Shown here: piece after piece, positions 1 through 11,161 of the stretch
Layout of the letters: the number at the start of each line of letters is the position of its first letter
Position numbering within the stretch: the stretch's first letter is position 1
Assembly: GCA_016271365.2 (NCBI GenBank)
Contig: CM057456.1
Coordinates: forward strand, 658,839,501 to 658,903,500
Reading direction: 5' to 3'
DNA from: Neoceratodus forsteri
Taxonomy: Eukaryota > Chordata > Ceratodontiformes > Ceratodontidae
Length of the DNA stretch: 64,000 nt
Translations under genes and position numbers: made by a program
Notes under the pieces: generated by a model
Seen by the model: only the letters and a program-made list of their open reading frames with translations
Database searches by the model: none
Told to the model about the DNA's origin: nothing

Positions 1-53
1 GCCAAATGGCACAGTCACTGTGCAAAATCACCTTTCGCATAAAGAACTGATAG
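1..53 (+). repeat. Edge of foldback-family repeat, upstream of the CR1 insertion
   Basis: These bases match 6777-6830 of the giant foldback (shared start GCCAAATGGCA, shared end AACTGATA). The same repeat resumes at 3796 after the CR1. They therefore belong to a second copy of the foldback family that extends out of the window to the left and was split by the CR1. Confidence 0.75.
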
Positions 54-156
54 AATATGAATTTGAATTTGACGGCAGATAAGGACTGCTTGGCCCACCC
101 AGTCTGCCCATTTCCCTACCTGATGGATAAGCTGCAGATCCTAGTTAACCAGCAGC

Positions 157-3069
157 CTACTTCTTCCTACCCCCCACCCCTAGAATTGCCTTATGACTGT
201 CCCATGCATGCTTGAATTCCACCACTGTTTTTGACTCCACAACCTCCTCTGGAAGGCTGTTCCATACATCCACAACCCTCTCTGTGAAAAAATACTTCCT
301 TAAATTACCTCTGAGCAGCCGCCTTCTATCTTCAAATTGTGCCCCTTGTTCTTGCACACCTCTTTTTGAAAGATGCTACCCTCTTGGACTTTGTTGATTC
401 CCTTGAGGTACTTGAAAGTTTCTATCATGTCCCTCCCTCCCTCCTTTCCTTGAGGCTATACATATTAAGCTCCTTAAGTCTCTCTTCATATGTCTTCCAG
501 TGCAGACCCTGCACCATTTTAGTTGCCCTCCTCTGGACAGCTTCCATCCTGTCTATGTCTTTGTGGAGATTGGGTCTCCAGAACTGCACGTAGTACTCCA
601 GATGTGGTCTCACCAGCTGTCTGTACAGAGGGATAATAACTTCTTGTTTTCTACTGGTGATGCCTGTCCCCATGCATCCCAGTATCCCCCCAGCCCTCCT
701 TGCTGCCCTCTCACATTGCTTGCCCACCTTTAGGTCATCTGATATGACTACCCCCAGGTCCCTTTCCATTTTTGTTGTTGTTAGTATCTCACCCCCCATT
801 GTGTACTCTTCCCCTGGGTTTTTGTTTCCCAGGTGCATTACCTTGCACTTCTTAGCATTGAATTTAAGCTGCCATACATTTGACCATTCCTCTGACCTTG
901 CCAAGTCCCTTCTCATCCTTTCCACCCCACCTTGTGCATCAACTCTGTTGCAGATCTTTGTGTCATCTGCAAAGAGACATACTTTTCCTTCCAGTCCCTC
1001 TGCAATGTTGCTTATAAAGACATTGAAGAGGACCGGTCCTAATACTGAACCCTGTGGTACCCCACTACTAACCCCCTTTTTCAGAGTGGACTCCATTTAC
1101 TATTACTCTCTGTGTCCTATTCTCCAGCCAATTCTTTACCCATGCTGTCATCTTGGGACCCACTCCCAGGCTGGTTAACTTGTATATTAATCTTTTGTGT
1201 GGGACTGTGTCAAATGCCTTGCAAAGTCTAGGTAGGCCATGTCCACAGCCCTCCCTGATCAACTACTTTGGTCACCCAGTCAAAGAAATCTATCAGATTT
1301 GTCTGGTGACCTTCCCGCCAGAATCCATGCTGCCTTGGGTCCTGTGCCCTCTGGCCTCTAGATATGCAACAATTCTTTCCTTCAGAAGTGATTCCATCAT
1401 TTTCCCTATCTCTGAGGTTAAACTAACAGGTCTGTAGTTTCCTGCTTCTGCCTTGCTCCCACTTTTGTGAAGGGGAATCACATCTGCCCTCCTCCAGTCC
1501 TCAGGTACCACCCCATCCTCCCATGATTTGTTAACGAGGGTAGTCAGTGGTGTCACTAGTTCTATCCTTAGTTCTTTTAGAATTCTGGGATGAATCCCAT
1601 CAGGCCCCATTGCCTTGTCCACCTTCAGTTTTAAGAGCTCTTTCAGAACTCTTTCTTCTGTAAATGGGCTGGTATCAACTTCTGTATCCAGAGTGTTTCT
1701 ACTGTTTGTTTTAGGTACCTCCACCGCTTCCTTTGTAAATACTGAGCAAAAATATTTGTTTAGTATCTCTGCCTTTCACAGTGACCCTCTGCCCACCCTC
1801 CCTCCCTTTATTAAGCCTCACTATCCCTCCCTTGGTCTTCCTTTGCTTCCTGATGTACTTATAAAGGTTTTATCCCCTTCTTAACTGAGTTGGCTATCTT
1901 TTCTCGGTTTGGGCCTTTGCTGTTCTGACTGCCTTTCCAGCTTCCTTTTGCTTTAACTGATACAGTTCTCTGTCCTGTTCCTTCTGTGATTCCTTGTACT
2001 TCCTGAATGCTTTCTTTTTCTCTTGAACCTTCACTGTCACTTCCTTTGAGAACCATAGTGGTTTCTTACCTCGTTTTGTTTTGTTTATTTGCTTTACACA
2101 AAGGCTTGTTACCTCTGTGATGGCAGTTTTTATTATTCCCCATTGTTCTTCCACCCCTCCTTCCTGCCCATTTGCTAGTGCATTCCTTAGGCACTCACCC
2201 ATTTTGGCAAAGTCAGCCCTCCTAAAATCCAGTACCTTTGTCTTTGTATGGCTTGACTCTATTGCTGTGTTTATTGTGAACCATACTGTTCGATGGTCGC
2301 TAGTTCCCAGATGGCTACCCACTTCTACATCTGTGATCCTCTCTTCACCTCCATTTGAGAGAACCAGGTCTAAGATTGCTTCCTCTCGAGTGGGCTCCAA
2401 TACTAGTTGTCTAAGGCATGCCCCCTGTAGGGCATCTAGAATAGCCCCACTCTTCGAAGTGGCTGCTGCAACTGCACTCCAGTTAACATCTGGCATATTC
2501 AGATCACCCATCAGCAATATCTCCCCTTTTCTGCCATTCTAAGTATACTTTCTATCATTTCCGTGTCCATTTCCTCCCCCTGAGAGGGGTCTGTATACAA
2601 CCCCTGTGCGGATTGTGGTGCCATTGCCTGCCTCCAAATTGACCCACAGTGCTTCTTCTCCTCCCTGTTTACCCTTTTGTTCTGTTGCTTTGATTTCTTC
2701 TCTTATGTAGAGAGCTACTCCTCCTCTTTTACCCTCCCTGTCCCCCCTGTAGATAGTGTATCCTGGTATGTTTGCGTCCCAGTCATGGTTCTGTGTGTAC
2801 CATGTTTCTGTGACTGCCACAATATCCAGATCTTCCTCCTCCATCAAGGCCACTAATTCAGTAAGCTTGCTACCCAGGCTACGGACATTGGTACTCATTG
2901 CTCTCCATTTTTTGATGGCTTTACCTTCTGTAGCGGCAACCCCCACTGACCTTTCTACCTTGGTCTTTTTCTCATTTAGTACCCTGTTTTGTAGGGGGAG
3001 GCTGGGATTTTCCTTCTGCTTATCAGTGCCTCCCCCTTTGACTAGTTTAAAGGCTTGCCAATGAAGCAT
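157..3069 (-). pseudogene. CR1 ORF2: APE endonuclease plus reverse transcriptase, disrupted
   Basis: ORF2 of CR1 nicks target DNA and copies the element RNA into it. Reading from 3069 downward, an APE-type endonuclease is visible: NVRSL near the N-terminus, VAVTETW, GDLNMPD at about 2490-2510 and the SDHRTVW motif. Reverse transcriptase follows with [36 protein letters not shown] and the catalytic FADD box at about 962-973. The C-terminus has RPHLEY and RRATKMV, and then NSLPEEVV near the stop at 157. Frame changes occur near 2530, between 1894 and 1724, near 1280, near 1080 and between 425 and 357. The family and domain order are clear, and the gene is not functional. Confidence 0.92.
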
Positions 3070-3795
3070 TTAAACCGATTGCCCAAAAGACTTGTTCCCT
3101 TCCTGGACAGATGCAGACCATCCTGCCAGTATAGGCTGGTGTCCCTCCAGGTGGAACCCCAGTCCCCAATGAAGCCAAACCCCTGTGCTCCACACCATTT
3201 TGTCAACCATTTGTTAAACTGCATGGTGCAAAGTACTCGCCTCACTCATGCCACTGACAGGCAGCACCTCTGAGAAGGATACTGTGTGTGCTACTTGTCT
3301 TAAGCCTCTCCCCAACTCTACAAAGTCCTTTTGCACTGCTCTAATCTCATGATGAGCCAAGTCATTTGTCCCTAGGTGGACAATGATGTCCAGCTCAGAC
3401 TCCGTGCAACTGTTCGTGATCTAAGGATGCGCTTCCTGTCCCTCAAGCCATGGCACCAGGCAGGCACCTTGCTTCAGTTTTCCTGCTCCCCAGTTCTATC
3501 CCCTAATAATTGAGTCCCCCACCAGGAGCTGCTTTTCCTGTGGTGCCTCTGCCTCCTTCCTGAGGGCCTCCTCAGGACAGTTGTCTGCACCTCCTTAGTC
3601 TCCTCTGTGGGTGCATCCATAGGGGAACTATGCTCCCCCAGAATGGTGTATGGATTGTGGAGTGTAACAACTGACTGGGTGTGCCTCTGTTCCACCACCC
3701 TTACCCTCCCTGAGCCCACTGTGGTCCAACTGCTGTGCTTTCTTCGCAACCTCTGAGGTAGTGGTGGTGGCTGTGGTGCTCCCTGGATGGGATAG
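3042..3795 (-). pseudogene. CR1 ORF1 C-terminal part with SGNH esterase domain
   Basis: CR1 ORF1 proteins of several vertebrates carry a GDSL/SGNH esterase domain. On the minus strand LLVGDSIIRG is encoded around 3499-3530, which is the nucleophile block with the GDS serine. About 130 codons later QDGLHLSRKG lies at about 3096-3122, which is the Asp-x-x-His block. Both catalytic blocks are therefore present. The frame is broken between them: the piece from 3245 to 3042 is in one frame and the GDS block in another. The 5' end of the element cuts the N-terminus off. I infer an esterase, and none of this is likely to be translated. Confidence 0.75.
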
Positions 3796-4356
3796 TGATA
3801 GTGTCACTGTTCATGCAATGAGGTCACAAAAAGCTTATGTGGAAAACTTGGAGTAAAAATACCAAGAAACACCCAGGGCATTAAGGTTTTTGACCATAAC
3901 ACCCTACCCTGTAGGGACTGACAGGTGTCAGGGGTGTGACTTAGGATTGTCAACAGTAATGCTCATGTCATTCCACCCCCACCCCAACCATGCAGCTAGT
4001 GATAGGCATCGAGGTGCGCCTGAGACTCTTTGCTCCAAGAGTTCACCCCATTCTCCTATACTGCACCCATTTCAGTGTATTTCCTTCTGGAATGAGGTGA
4101 ATTTAAAGCCCAAACACCCCAAGGCACACCTCAACACTTGTCAGTGTCTGAAGGCTAGGGTGAGGTGAAATGTCATGACCATCATGGGCGACAGCCCAGA
4201 GGCACACCCCAATGCCTGTTCACCTCTGCAGGGTGAGGGTGGAGCTGGCATCAGTTCAATACTTCAATGCCATTCCTATACTGCATCTAACTCCTGCACT
4301 TCAACTGCTAATGTCAGCAAACAAACATTTGGCATTGACAAATGCTTGTTGCTATT
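3796..4356 (+). repeat. Foldback-family block A, direct repeat of 6825-7372
   Basis: The stretch runs parallel to 6825-7372 almost base for base. Shared landmarks are the GGGTGTGACTT segment, the CACACCCCAATGCCTGT segment and the terminal GCATTGACAAATGCTTGTT. An inverted partial copy lies at 7801-7960. It has no coding potential. It is the inner part of a foldback arm belonging to a second copy whose outer part lies left of the window. Confidence 0.8.
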
Positions 4357-4575
4357 GTGATATTACTTTTTTCCCCCCGCAGGTGTTGCTACACGAACTG
4401 TGTCCTCATACCAGCGTTGAATGAATCTATATGCTGTAGGGGACAAGACCAAGTTGTGAGTAAATGTGAAATCTACAGTTACATAACATTTCACCGGAGA
4501 CTATTTACTGCATCCATCTGTCACGCACTATCTTTTAGCCAATCACGATTGGAAGGTGGGACATGCGTGAAGAAA
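4357..4575. other. Unassigned spacer between two foldback-family copies
   Basis: No protein or RNA gene is visible. A pyrimidine run ending in CCCCGCAG at about 4370-4381 resembles a splice acceptor, but no exon follows. This short stretch separates block A from the outer end of the giant foldback. Confidence 0.4.
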
Positions 4576-5659
4576 CAGTCAAGCAGTCTTACTCGTGGTG
4601 CATTTGATAGAGAGCATTGGGAGAGACAGGATTCATTATGTTTGCTTGCATGCATGTGCAAGAAACATAGTGCCATCATCCGAGTTTTCGGAGGTGTGGC
4701 AGCCATCTTCCAATTCAGTTAGTGTGTTTGCAGGTGCGGCTGCAGTTCTCCAATGAACACTGCAGCTGTCTATGACAGCAGTTGAAAATGCAGTGGCCAT
4801 ACAGTTGAAAGGGAGAGCTACACTTCAGTGAGCAGTGATAAGATATCGCATGCTCATGCGCGCTCCCCCCACATGCTCGCAGGCATACTGTATGCTCGTG
4901 CTCCCCCCCACGCACACACTGTATAGCCAACGGGTGCCCAATCCCCCGTCGGCTGTGCTGCACTCCCGCCCCCAACAGAGTTCCAGATGCCATGCTGGAA
5001 GCCCACAGATCGTATGGCTGACAGGGGTGCCCAATCCCCATCAGCTCCACTATCCCCCCAAGAGACTACAGGGTGCCACGCTGGGAGCCCACCGCAGCAT
5101 GGCAACAGATTGTATGGCTGACGGGTGCCCAATCCCTGTCAGCTCCACGGCCCCCTGCAGACAGTTTCAGCTGCCACGCTGGGAGCTCACCCAGCGTGGC
5201 AAACGCCCCACGCCGCCTAAGTAAAAAAAAAAAAAAGAAACCTGAAAGAAAAAAAAACCTTCCCTCGCTGACTGTCCTGACCCAATTTCCACCCACCTGT
5301 GCCTACCCACTGCACACCCTGCCTCCCCAAACCCCCTTCTCACCCCATACTTACCTCCGGAGCTCGGCGCAATGATCTTCGGTCGACCAGGAACGCGTCT
5401 GCACTCTTCAAAGCCGACCGCGAACTGAGTAAGTGCTGGTAAGCTGTATAATGTAATAAATAGGGTTTTTTTCAACTTTAGTGCATATCTCGAGAATTTC
5501 TTCACCAAATTTTCAACATGGGGTTTTTGGGACCTCACCTCGTGAATTCTGTCACTGTCATGGCGTTAATCGGCCCGAAAGGTGATTTTGTGGTCACTGC
5601 AGGGAACCACCTTTCAGGACCAATATATGAAACAACAGTGTCACAGTTCGTGAGGTAGG

Positions 5660-6880
5660 CCCCCAAAAACCCTATGTTGAAAATTTGGTGAAAAAATTCC
5701 CAAAAATGACTGTTTTACGAGCATGCGTTGCGCTGTTCTACGCACGCTCATAAGTTCGCGAATCTTCGATATGTTCACTCCAGATTTTCAACATTGCCAT
5801 TTTACCATACTTCCTTATGAGCAGTACAGCTGTCATTTCTCACATCTGATCCAAAATGTGTCCGCGCATGTAGCGCACAATGGCGCAGTCTGTGTGCGAA
5901 ATCAATGTTCGGGACAGATTAAGAAAATCACAGTGATGCTGTTCATGAGCAGGGGTGTTAAAATGGCTATGTTAAAAAAATTTGGTGAAATAATTCCCAA
6001 AAATTACTGTTTTACGAGCATGCGTTGCGCTGTTCCTATGCATGCTCATAAGTTCGCGAATTTTCAATATTTTCACTCCAGATTTTCAACATTGCCATTT
6101 TACCACACCTCCTTATGAGCAGTACAGCTGTCATTTTTCACATCTCGGCCAAAACGTGTTTCCACCCATGTAGTGTACAATGGTGCAGTCGGTGTGTGAA
6201 ATCCAATGTTTGGGACAGATTAAGAAAATCCCAGTGATACTGTTCATGAGTAGAGGTGTTAAAATGGCTATGTTAAAAATTTGGTGAAATACATCTGTAA
6301 AATGTCTGTGTTACGAGCGACCATTGTGCAGTTTCCACGCACCCTCATAACTTCATGGCTTTCTAATAATTTCAGTCCAGATTTTCACCACTGGCATTTT
6401 TCCAGACTTTCTTATGAATAGTACAGCTGTCATTTTTCACACCATGGCCGAAATGTGTTTTCGCACTTCCAGCGCAGAAATGCATGGTCTCTGTGGGAAA
6501 TCACTGTTCGGGACAGATTAAGAAAATCACAGTGACACTGTTCATGAGCGGAGGTTACAAAATCCCTGTGTTGACAATCTGCTGCAAAAAATCCCCAAAC
6601 GAATTGCATTACGGGTGTGTGTTGCGCATTTTGTATGCACACTCGTGACTTCACCAGTTTTTTTTTAATATTTTCACTGCAGAATTTCAACATTGCCATT
6701 TTTTTGCACCTCCCCATGAACAGTACAGCTGTCATTTTTCACATCCTGTTCGAAATGTGTTTCCGCAGCTGTGGTGCCAAATGGCATAGTTGCTGTACGA
6801 AATCAGCTTTTGGCTAACAAACTGATATTGCCACTGTTCATAAGGTGGGGGTCACAAAAAAAAAATGTTGAAAATTTGGA
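5660..6880 (+). repeat. Four ~295-bp internally palindromic units in the left foldback arm
   Basis: The motif reading ATGTTnAAAATTTGG recurs near 5670, 5960, 6259, 6557 and 6870. Its reverse complement, TTTTCAACATTGCCATTTT, recurs near 5788, 6079, 6376 and 6685. Each unit of 290-313 bp is therefore a palindrome made of two half-units, joined by a more GC-rich segment such as ACGAGCATGCGTTGCGCTG. No coding region is present. Confidence 0.75.
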
Positions 6881-7372
6881 GTGAAAATGCCAACGAACGC
6901 CTTAGGCATTAGGGTTTCCGACCATAACGCCCAGCCTTTAGAGATTGAGAGGCATCAGGGGTGTGACTTGGGATTCTCACCTGTAATGCTCATACCATTC
7001 CACACCCTGCAGCCAGTGAGAGGCATCGAGGTGTGCCTTGGACTCTTCAGCCCCAAAGTTCACCCCGCTCTCCTATACAGGACCCATCTCACCGTATTTC
7101 CTGATGGAATGGGGTGAGCATAAGGGCCAAAAGACACCAAGCCACACCGTGACACTTGTCAGTGTCTGCAGGGTAGGGTGTGGTGAAATGGCGTGGCCGT
7201 TATGCCTGACGACGCAAAGGCACACCCCAATGCCTGTCAGTCTCTACAGGGTTGGGGTGGGGTTGGCTTCAGTTCAATACTTCACTGCCATTCCTATTAT
7301 GCAGCTCTCTAACTCTTACACTACCAATGCCAATGCCAGCAAGCAAACGTTCGGCATTGACAAATGCTTGTT

Positions 7373-7800
7373 TGTACTTCTGTGTGTGTGGAAAAAGAAA
7401 TAAAATCAGCATTTTAGTTAGTGATCTCAGGCAGAACCGAGTCTTGTGCAGAGACATTGTGAAAGTGAAGCCCTACATCAGGCACAGTTATTTTTTTTTT
7501 TTGTTTAGCTAACTAAGAGGGATTTGTAGCTGAGAGGGGAAGGGGGGAACAGTGATCTGTATGCCTGCACACAGGCTGAATGAAAAGCCTATGTAGTGTT
7601 TCAAATATTTTTTCTAGTATATTTTAGCACATTCTTGTGCTTTAGCTGTTTTTTGCAGGTGAACCAATTAAGCTGCGATTAATCTGAAACAGATTTATTC
7701 ATCAGGTTTGTGTCCTTGACCTTTTGAGCATAAAACCTCAGGGTTCCAGACTTTCTCCTGTCCTGCAGCCTTGCCCCCACCCTGTTTCTGGCTTACACTG
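7373..7800. other. Central spacer of the giant foldback
   Basis: Single-copy sequence between the two arms. It holds T-rich and G-rich runs and no open frame of note. I see no gene. Confidence 0.5.
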
Positions 7801-7999
7801 ATAAAACAAGCATTTGTCAATGCCGAATGTTGTCTTGCTGCCATTGGCAGTGCAGGAGTTAGAGAGATGCAGCATAGGAGTGGCAGTCAAGTATTGAACT
7901 GATGCCAACCCACCCCCACCCTACAGAGAGTGAGAGGCATTAGGGTGTCCCTGTGGGTGTCTGGTAGTGCAGTGCGGGAAAACATGCTGGGCAGGATGT

Positions 8000-8925
8000 G
8001 AAAAATGACAGCTGCACTGTTCATAAGGAGGTGTAATTAAATGGCAGTGCTGAAAATGTGGCATACAAATATACGAAAGTTATGGAGTTGCAAGGTGCGG
8101 GAAATATGGAAGGCACGCTTGCAGCACTGGCAGTTTGTGGCATTCAGCACCAAATTTTCAACATAGGCATTTTAGGACCTCTGCTCATGTACAGTATCAC
8201 TGTCATTTCCTCAAAGTGTCCCAAGAAGTGATTTCGCACAGCGACCACGCTATTCTGCGCCGGAAGTGCGGAAACACATTTTGGGCAGGATATGTGAAGT
8301 GGCAGCTGTACTGTTCATCAAGAGGTGTGTAAAAATGGCAGTGGTGAAAATATCACAAATGCATAATGGTACAAGCATGCGTGCAATCTGCCAACGCACG
8401 CTCGTAACACAGTCATTTTAAGGAGTATCAGCTCCAAATTTTCAACATAGGCATTCTAGGAGCTGTGCTCATGAACTGTGTCACTGTCATTTTCATAATC
8501 TGGCCCATACACTGATTTCCCACAGCGACTGCGCAATTGTGCGCTGGAAGTGCGGAAACACATTTCAGGCAGGATGTGGGAAATGACAGCTGTACTGTTC
8601 ACAAGGAGGTGCAGAAAAATGCCAGTGCTGAAAATACGGTGTTAAAATATTGCAAGTGCGTGAAGTTATGAGCCTGCGTAGCAACTGCACAACGCACGCT
8701 TGTAAAACAGGCATTTCTTGAATTTTTTCCACCAAATTTGGAACATAGTCTTTTTGAGAGGCCACCTCATGAACACTGGCACTGTCATTTCGTTAATGGG
8801 TCCCGAAAGGTGATTTCGCGCAGTGACTGCGAAATCACCTTCCAAGGCCGATTAATGCCATGACAGTGACATAATTCATGAGGAGGGGCCCCAAAAAACC
8901 CATGTTGAAAATTTGGTGCCAAAAT
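8000..8925 (-). repeat. Three ~290-bp palindromic units in the right foldback arm
   Basis: The half-unit CAAATTTTCAACATAGGCAT appears near 8152 and 8438, with a diverged form near 8736. The complementary half appears near 8040, 8334, 8617 and 8900. The right arm holds one unit fewer than the left arm, so the arms differ in unit number as well as in sequence. Confidence 0.7.
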
Positions 8926-9967
8926 TCCAAGAAATGCCTGAGATATGCAACAAAGTTGAAAAAACCCTATTCATTGCATTATACAGCTTACCGGCATTTC
9001 CTCAGTTCGCGGTTGGCTTTGAAGAGTGCAGACGTGTTCCCGGTCCACGGAAGATCATCGCCGGAGTCCGGAGGTAAGTATGGGGTGAGGGAGGCAGGGT
9101 GCACAGGGGTGGGTGCGGTGGAGGGAGGGGGCATGTAGACTACGAGGGACAGTTTTCGCTTCCAGGTGTAGAAAAAACGAAACCGCTGCGGGACAGTATT
9201 TGTATTATAGGATACGGCACGCTGGGGTGGGCTCCCAGCGGCCACCCACGTGGGTTTTATGGGGATAGCCAGTAGCCGACGGGGATTGGGCACCCATCGG
9301 CACACAACATGGGGTTAATGCCAAGGGGATTGCACCCCACCAGCAAACAAAGAAAGAGAGGGGAGCATGAGCTGTTGGGATTGGGCACCCTCTCAGCATT
9401 CAACAGTTGGGGGTGATGTTGACGGGAGTGGGCTCTCCCATTGGCGGCAAAGAAAGCGGGGTGTGCGAGCCTGGGAATAGTCACCCCTCGCATTCCACAT
9501 TTATGGGGCGGATGCCGACGGGGAGTGGGCCCCCGTTACACACAACATGGGGGAGGTTGCCGACAGGGGATTGGGCACCCCTGATGTCGGAAACCGTGAG
9601 GCGGCTTGCCTGCTCGACCATGATCATAATGGCGTCGAGCACAGCAAGCAAAGGACTGCTGCGTATGACAATTGCAGCGGACCTTTGCTTTGATGTGCTC
9701 GCCCCATTATGAATGCATGGTGTGGCGGTGGCATGTAGACTGACTGGGGAATGAGGGATGCACCTACTGATGTGTGCCCTGCATTTGCCCAAGAGCAGCC
9801 ACGCCCCCAAGACCCGCACTGTCGCAAGATGTTTCTTGCGCATGCACGCAAGCCAACATAAAAAGTAAATCTGCCGTAGTAGTTCAGAGCTCAGCAAGAA
9901 AGTGCTTTACTGATCTCTTTGACAGTTGTTCTGGGGGAGATCTGGTCTTCACAACTGTCCAACAGAC

Positions 9968-10990
9968 TTATTACAAGGTTCCTTTTAGCCTTGTGGTCTG
10001 TGCTTAACTGTTGTACCTCGATAAAAAAAATCTAGCTAATTGGTCCCTGGATCCTGTGAGCATTAACACGACTACATTATAAGGTTCCTTAGCCTTGTGA
10101 TCTGCTTGCTAACTGTTGTACCTTGATTAAAAAAATTTATTAAGCTTGATTAGTGGTCCCAGGACACCCTGTGTATTAAAAAAAATCTTTTACTGTTCCC
10201 TGGACCTAGCGAGCATAATTTATTACAAGGTTTGTTTAGCCTTGTGATCTGCTTGCTAACTGTTGTACCTTGATTAAAAAAATTCTTAAGCTTGATTAGT
10301 GGTCCCAGGACCCCCTGAACATTAGCACAACTACATTACAAGGTAGCTTAGCCTTGTGTCTGCTTGTTAACTGTTGTTTCCTTCATTAAAAAAATGATCA
10401 AGCTTGATTAGTGGTCCCAGGAGTGATGACCCCCTGAACAGATTAGCACGACTACATTACAAGGTTAATTTTAACCTTGTGGTCAGTACTTGTTAACTGT
10501 TATAACTTGATTAAAAAATAAAATCTAGCTTTGCTAACTGGTCCCTGGACCTGTGAGGATCGCACGACTTATTACAAGGTTAATTTTAGCCTTGTGGTCA
10601 GTGCTTGTTAACTGTTGTTGTACCTTGATTAAAAAAAGTAAAATCTAGCTTTGCTAACTGGTCTCTGGACCTGTGAGGATTGCACGACCTATTACAAGGT
10701 TCTCATTTTAGCCTTGTGGTTAGTGCTTAACTAACTTGTAACCTTGATTAAAAAAAATGTATCAAGCTTAGTTAGTGGTCCCAGAACCCTGTGAGCATTA
10801 GCATGACTACATTACAAGGTTCCCTAGCGTGGTCAGCTTGCTAACTGTTGTACCCCTTGATAAAAAAAAATCTCTTCTTGTCTAAGTGACCCCAGGACCC
10901 TGTGAGCATTAGCACGACTAATTACAAGGTTCATTTATTAGCCTTGTGGTCAGCTAACTGTTATATTATCCAAAAAAAAAAAATCCCTGC
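9968..10990. repeat. Nine-unit ~115-bp tandem array with a hairpin in most units
   Basis: Units begin with ACAAGG or a close variant at 9973, 10079, 10225, 10338, 10459, 10574, 10694, 10814 and 10924 (spacing 106-146 bp). Most units carry ACAAGG, a short loop and CCTTGT, then GTTAACTGTTGTACCTTGAT, an A-run and a TGGTCCCAGGACCC-like segment. The unit at 10459-10480 is a perfect palindrome with 10-bp arms and a 2-bp centre. The array ends about 170 bp before the hAT transposase reading frame and may be its subterminal repeat region. That link is inference. Confidence 0.8.
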
Positions 10991-11161
10991 ATTAAGTTTT
11001 ACAAAAAAAAGAGACAGCGGCAGTGAAGTCATTTTCTTCATTTTATTGTACTGTCTGTCCTTCAACTACAAAACAACATCTCAGTTCATCACGTTCAGTG
11101 GTTGTACTTAACATTTCTTAATTAGCATCAAGGTTCAAATTATCTTCTTCCTGTGGTGGTA

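Larger units (their letters stand above)
54..3795 (-). mobile_element. CR1-family LINE, nearly complete, minus strand
   Basis: This is a non-LTR retrotransposon of the CR1 clade. On the minus strand, from 3795 down to 54, it shows the end of ORF1 with an esterase domain, then the ORF2 endonuclease and reverse transcriptase, then a short 3' tail. It lies inside a foldback repeat. The six bases TGATAG occur at 48-53 and again at 3796-3801, and joining the flanks restores the sequence seen in the uninterrupted copy near 6825-6835. These six bases are the target-site duplication, so both ends are fixed. The 3.74-kb length and the start within ORF1 indicate 5' truncation, as is usual for CR1. Frameshifts and stops show it is dead. 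Confidence 0.9.
4576..9912. mobile_element. Giant foldback (long inverted-repeat) element, no coding region recognised
   Basis: The left arm (about 4576-7372) and right arm (about 7801-9912) are inverted copies. Outer to inner the pairs are: GCAAGAAACAT at about 4659 with ATGTTTCTTGC near 9829; the GGGTGCCCAATCCC segments near 4925-5140 with those near 9290-9580; the TACTTACCTCCGGA segment near 5348-5361 with 9066-9081; the TGCACTCTTCAAAGCC segment with 9015-9031; TAAGCTGTATAATG with 8980-8993; and block 7240-7372 with 7801-7960. Inside each arm lie ~295-bp subunits. The layout of long inverted arms containing tandem subunits recalls Foldback elements of flies, TU elements of sea urchins and Galileo. 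That is an analogy only: no transposase is seen here. I found no convincing target duplication, so the outer ends are approximate. Confidence 0.72.

Noticed and set aside
4365..4385. Splice acceptor of a host exon (CCCCGCAG)
   Set aside because: No open frame with recognisable protein follows and the flank is repeat DNA.
5221..5262. Lysine-rich coding segment
   Set aside because: It is an A-rich tract inside the foldback arm; the inverted arm has diverged sequence here and no frame is conserved.
4568..9920. 8-bp hAT target duplication around the giant foldback
   Set aside because: The eight bases next to the proposed ends (TGAAGAAA and ATCTCTTT) do not match.
9968..10990. CRISPR-like array
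   Set aside because: Units are ~115 bp and similar throughout, with no short conserved repeat separating unique spacers, and the DNA is vertebrate.
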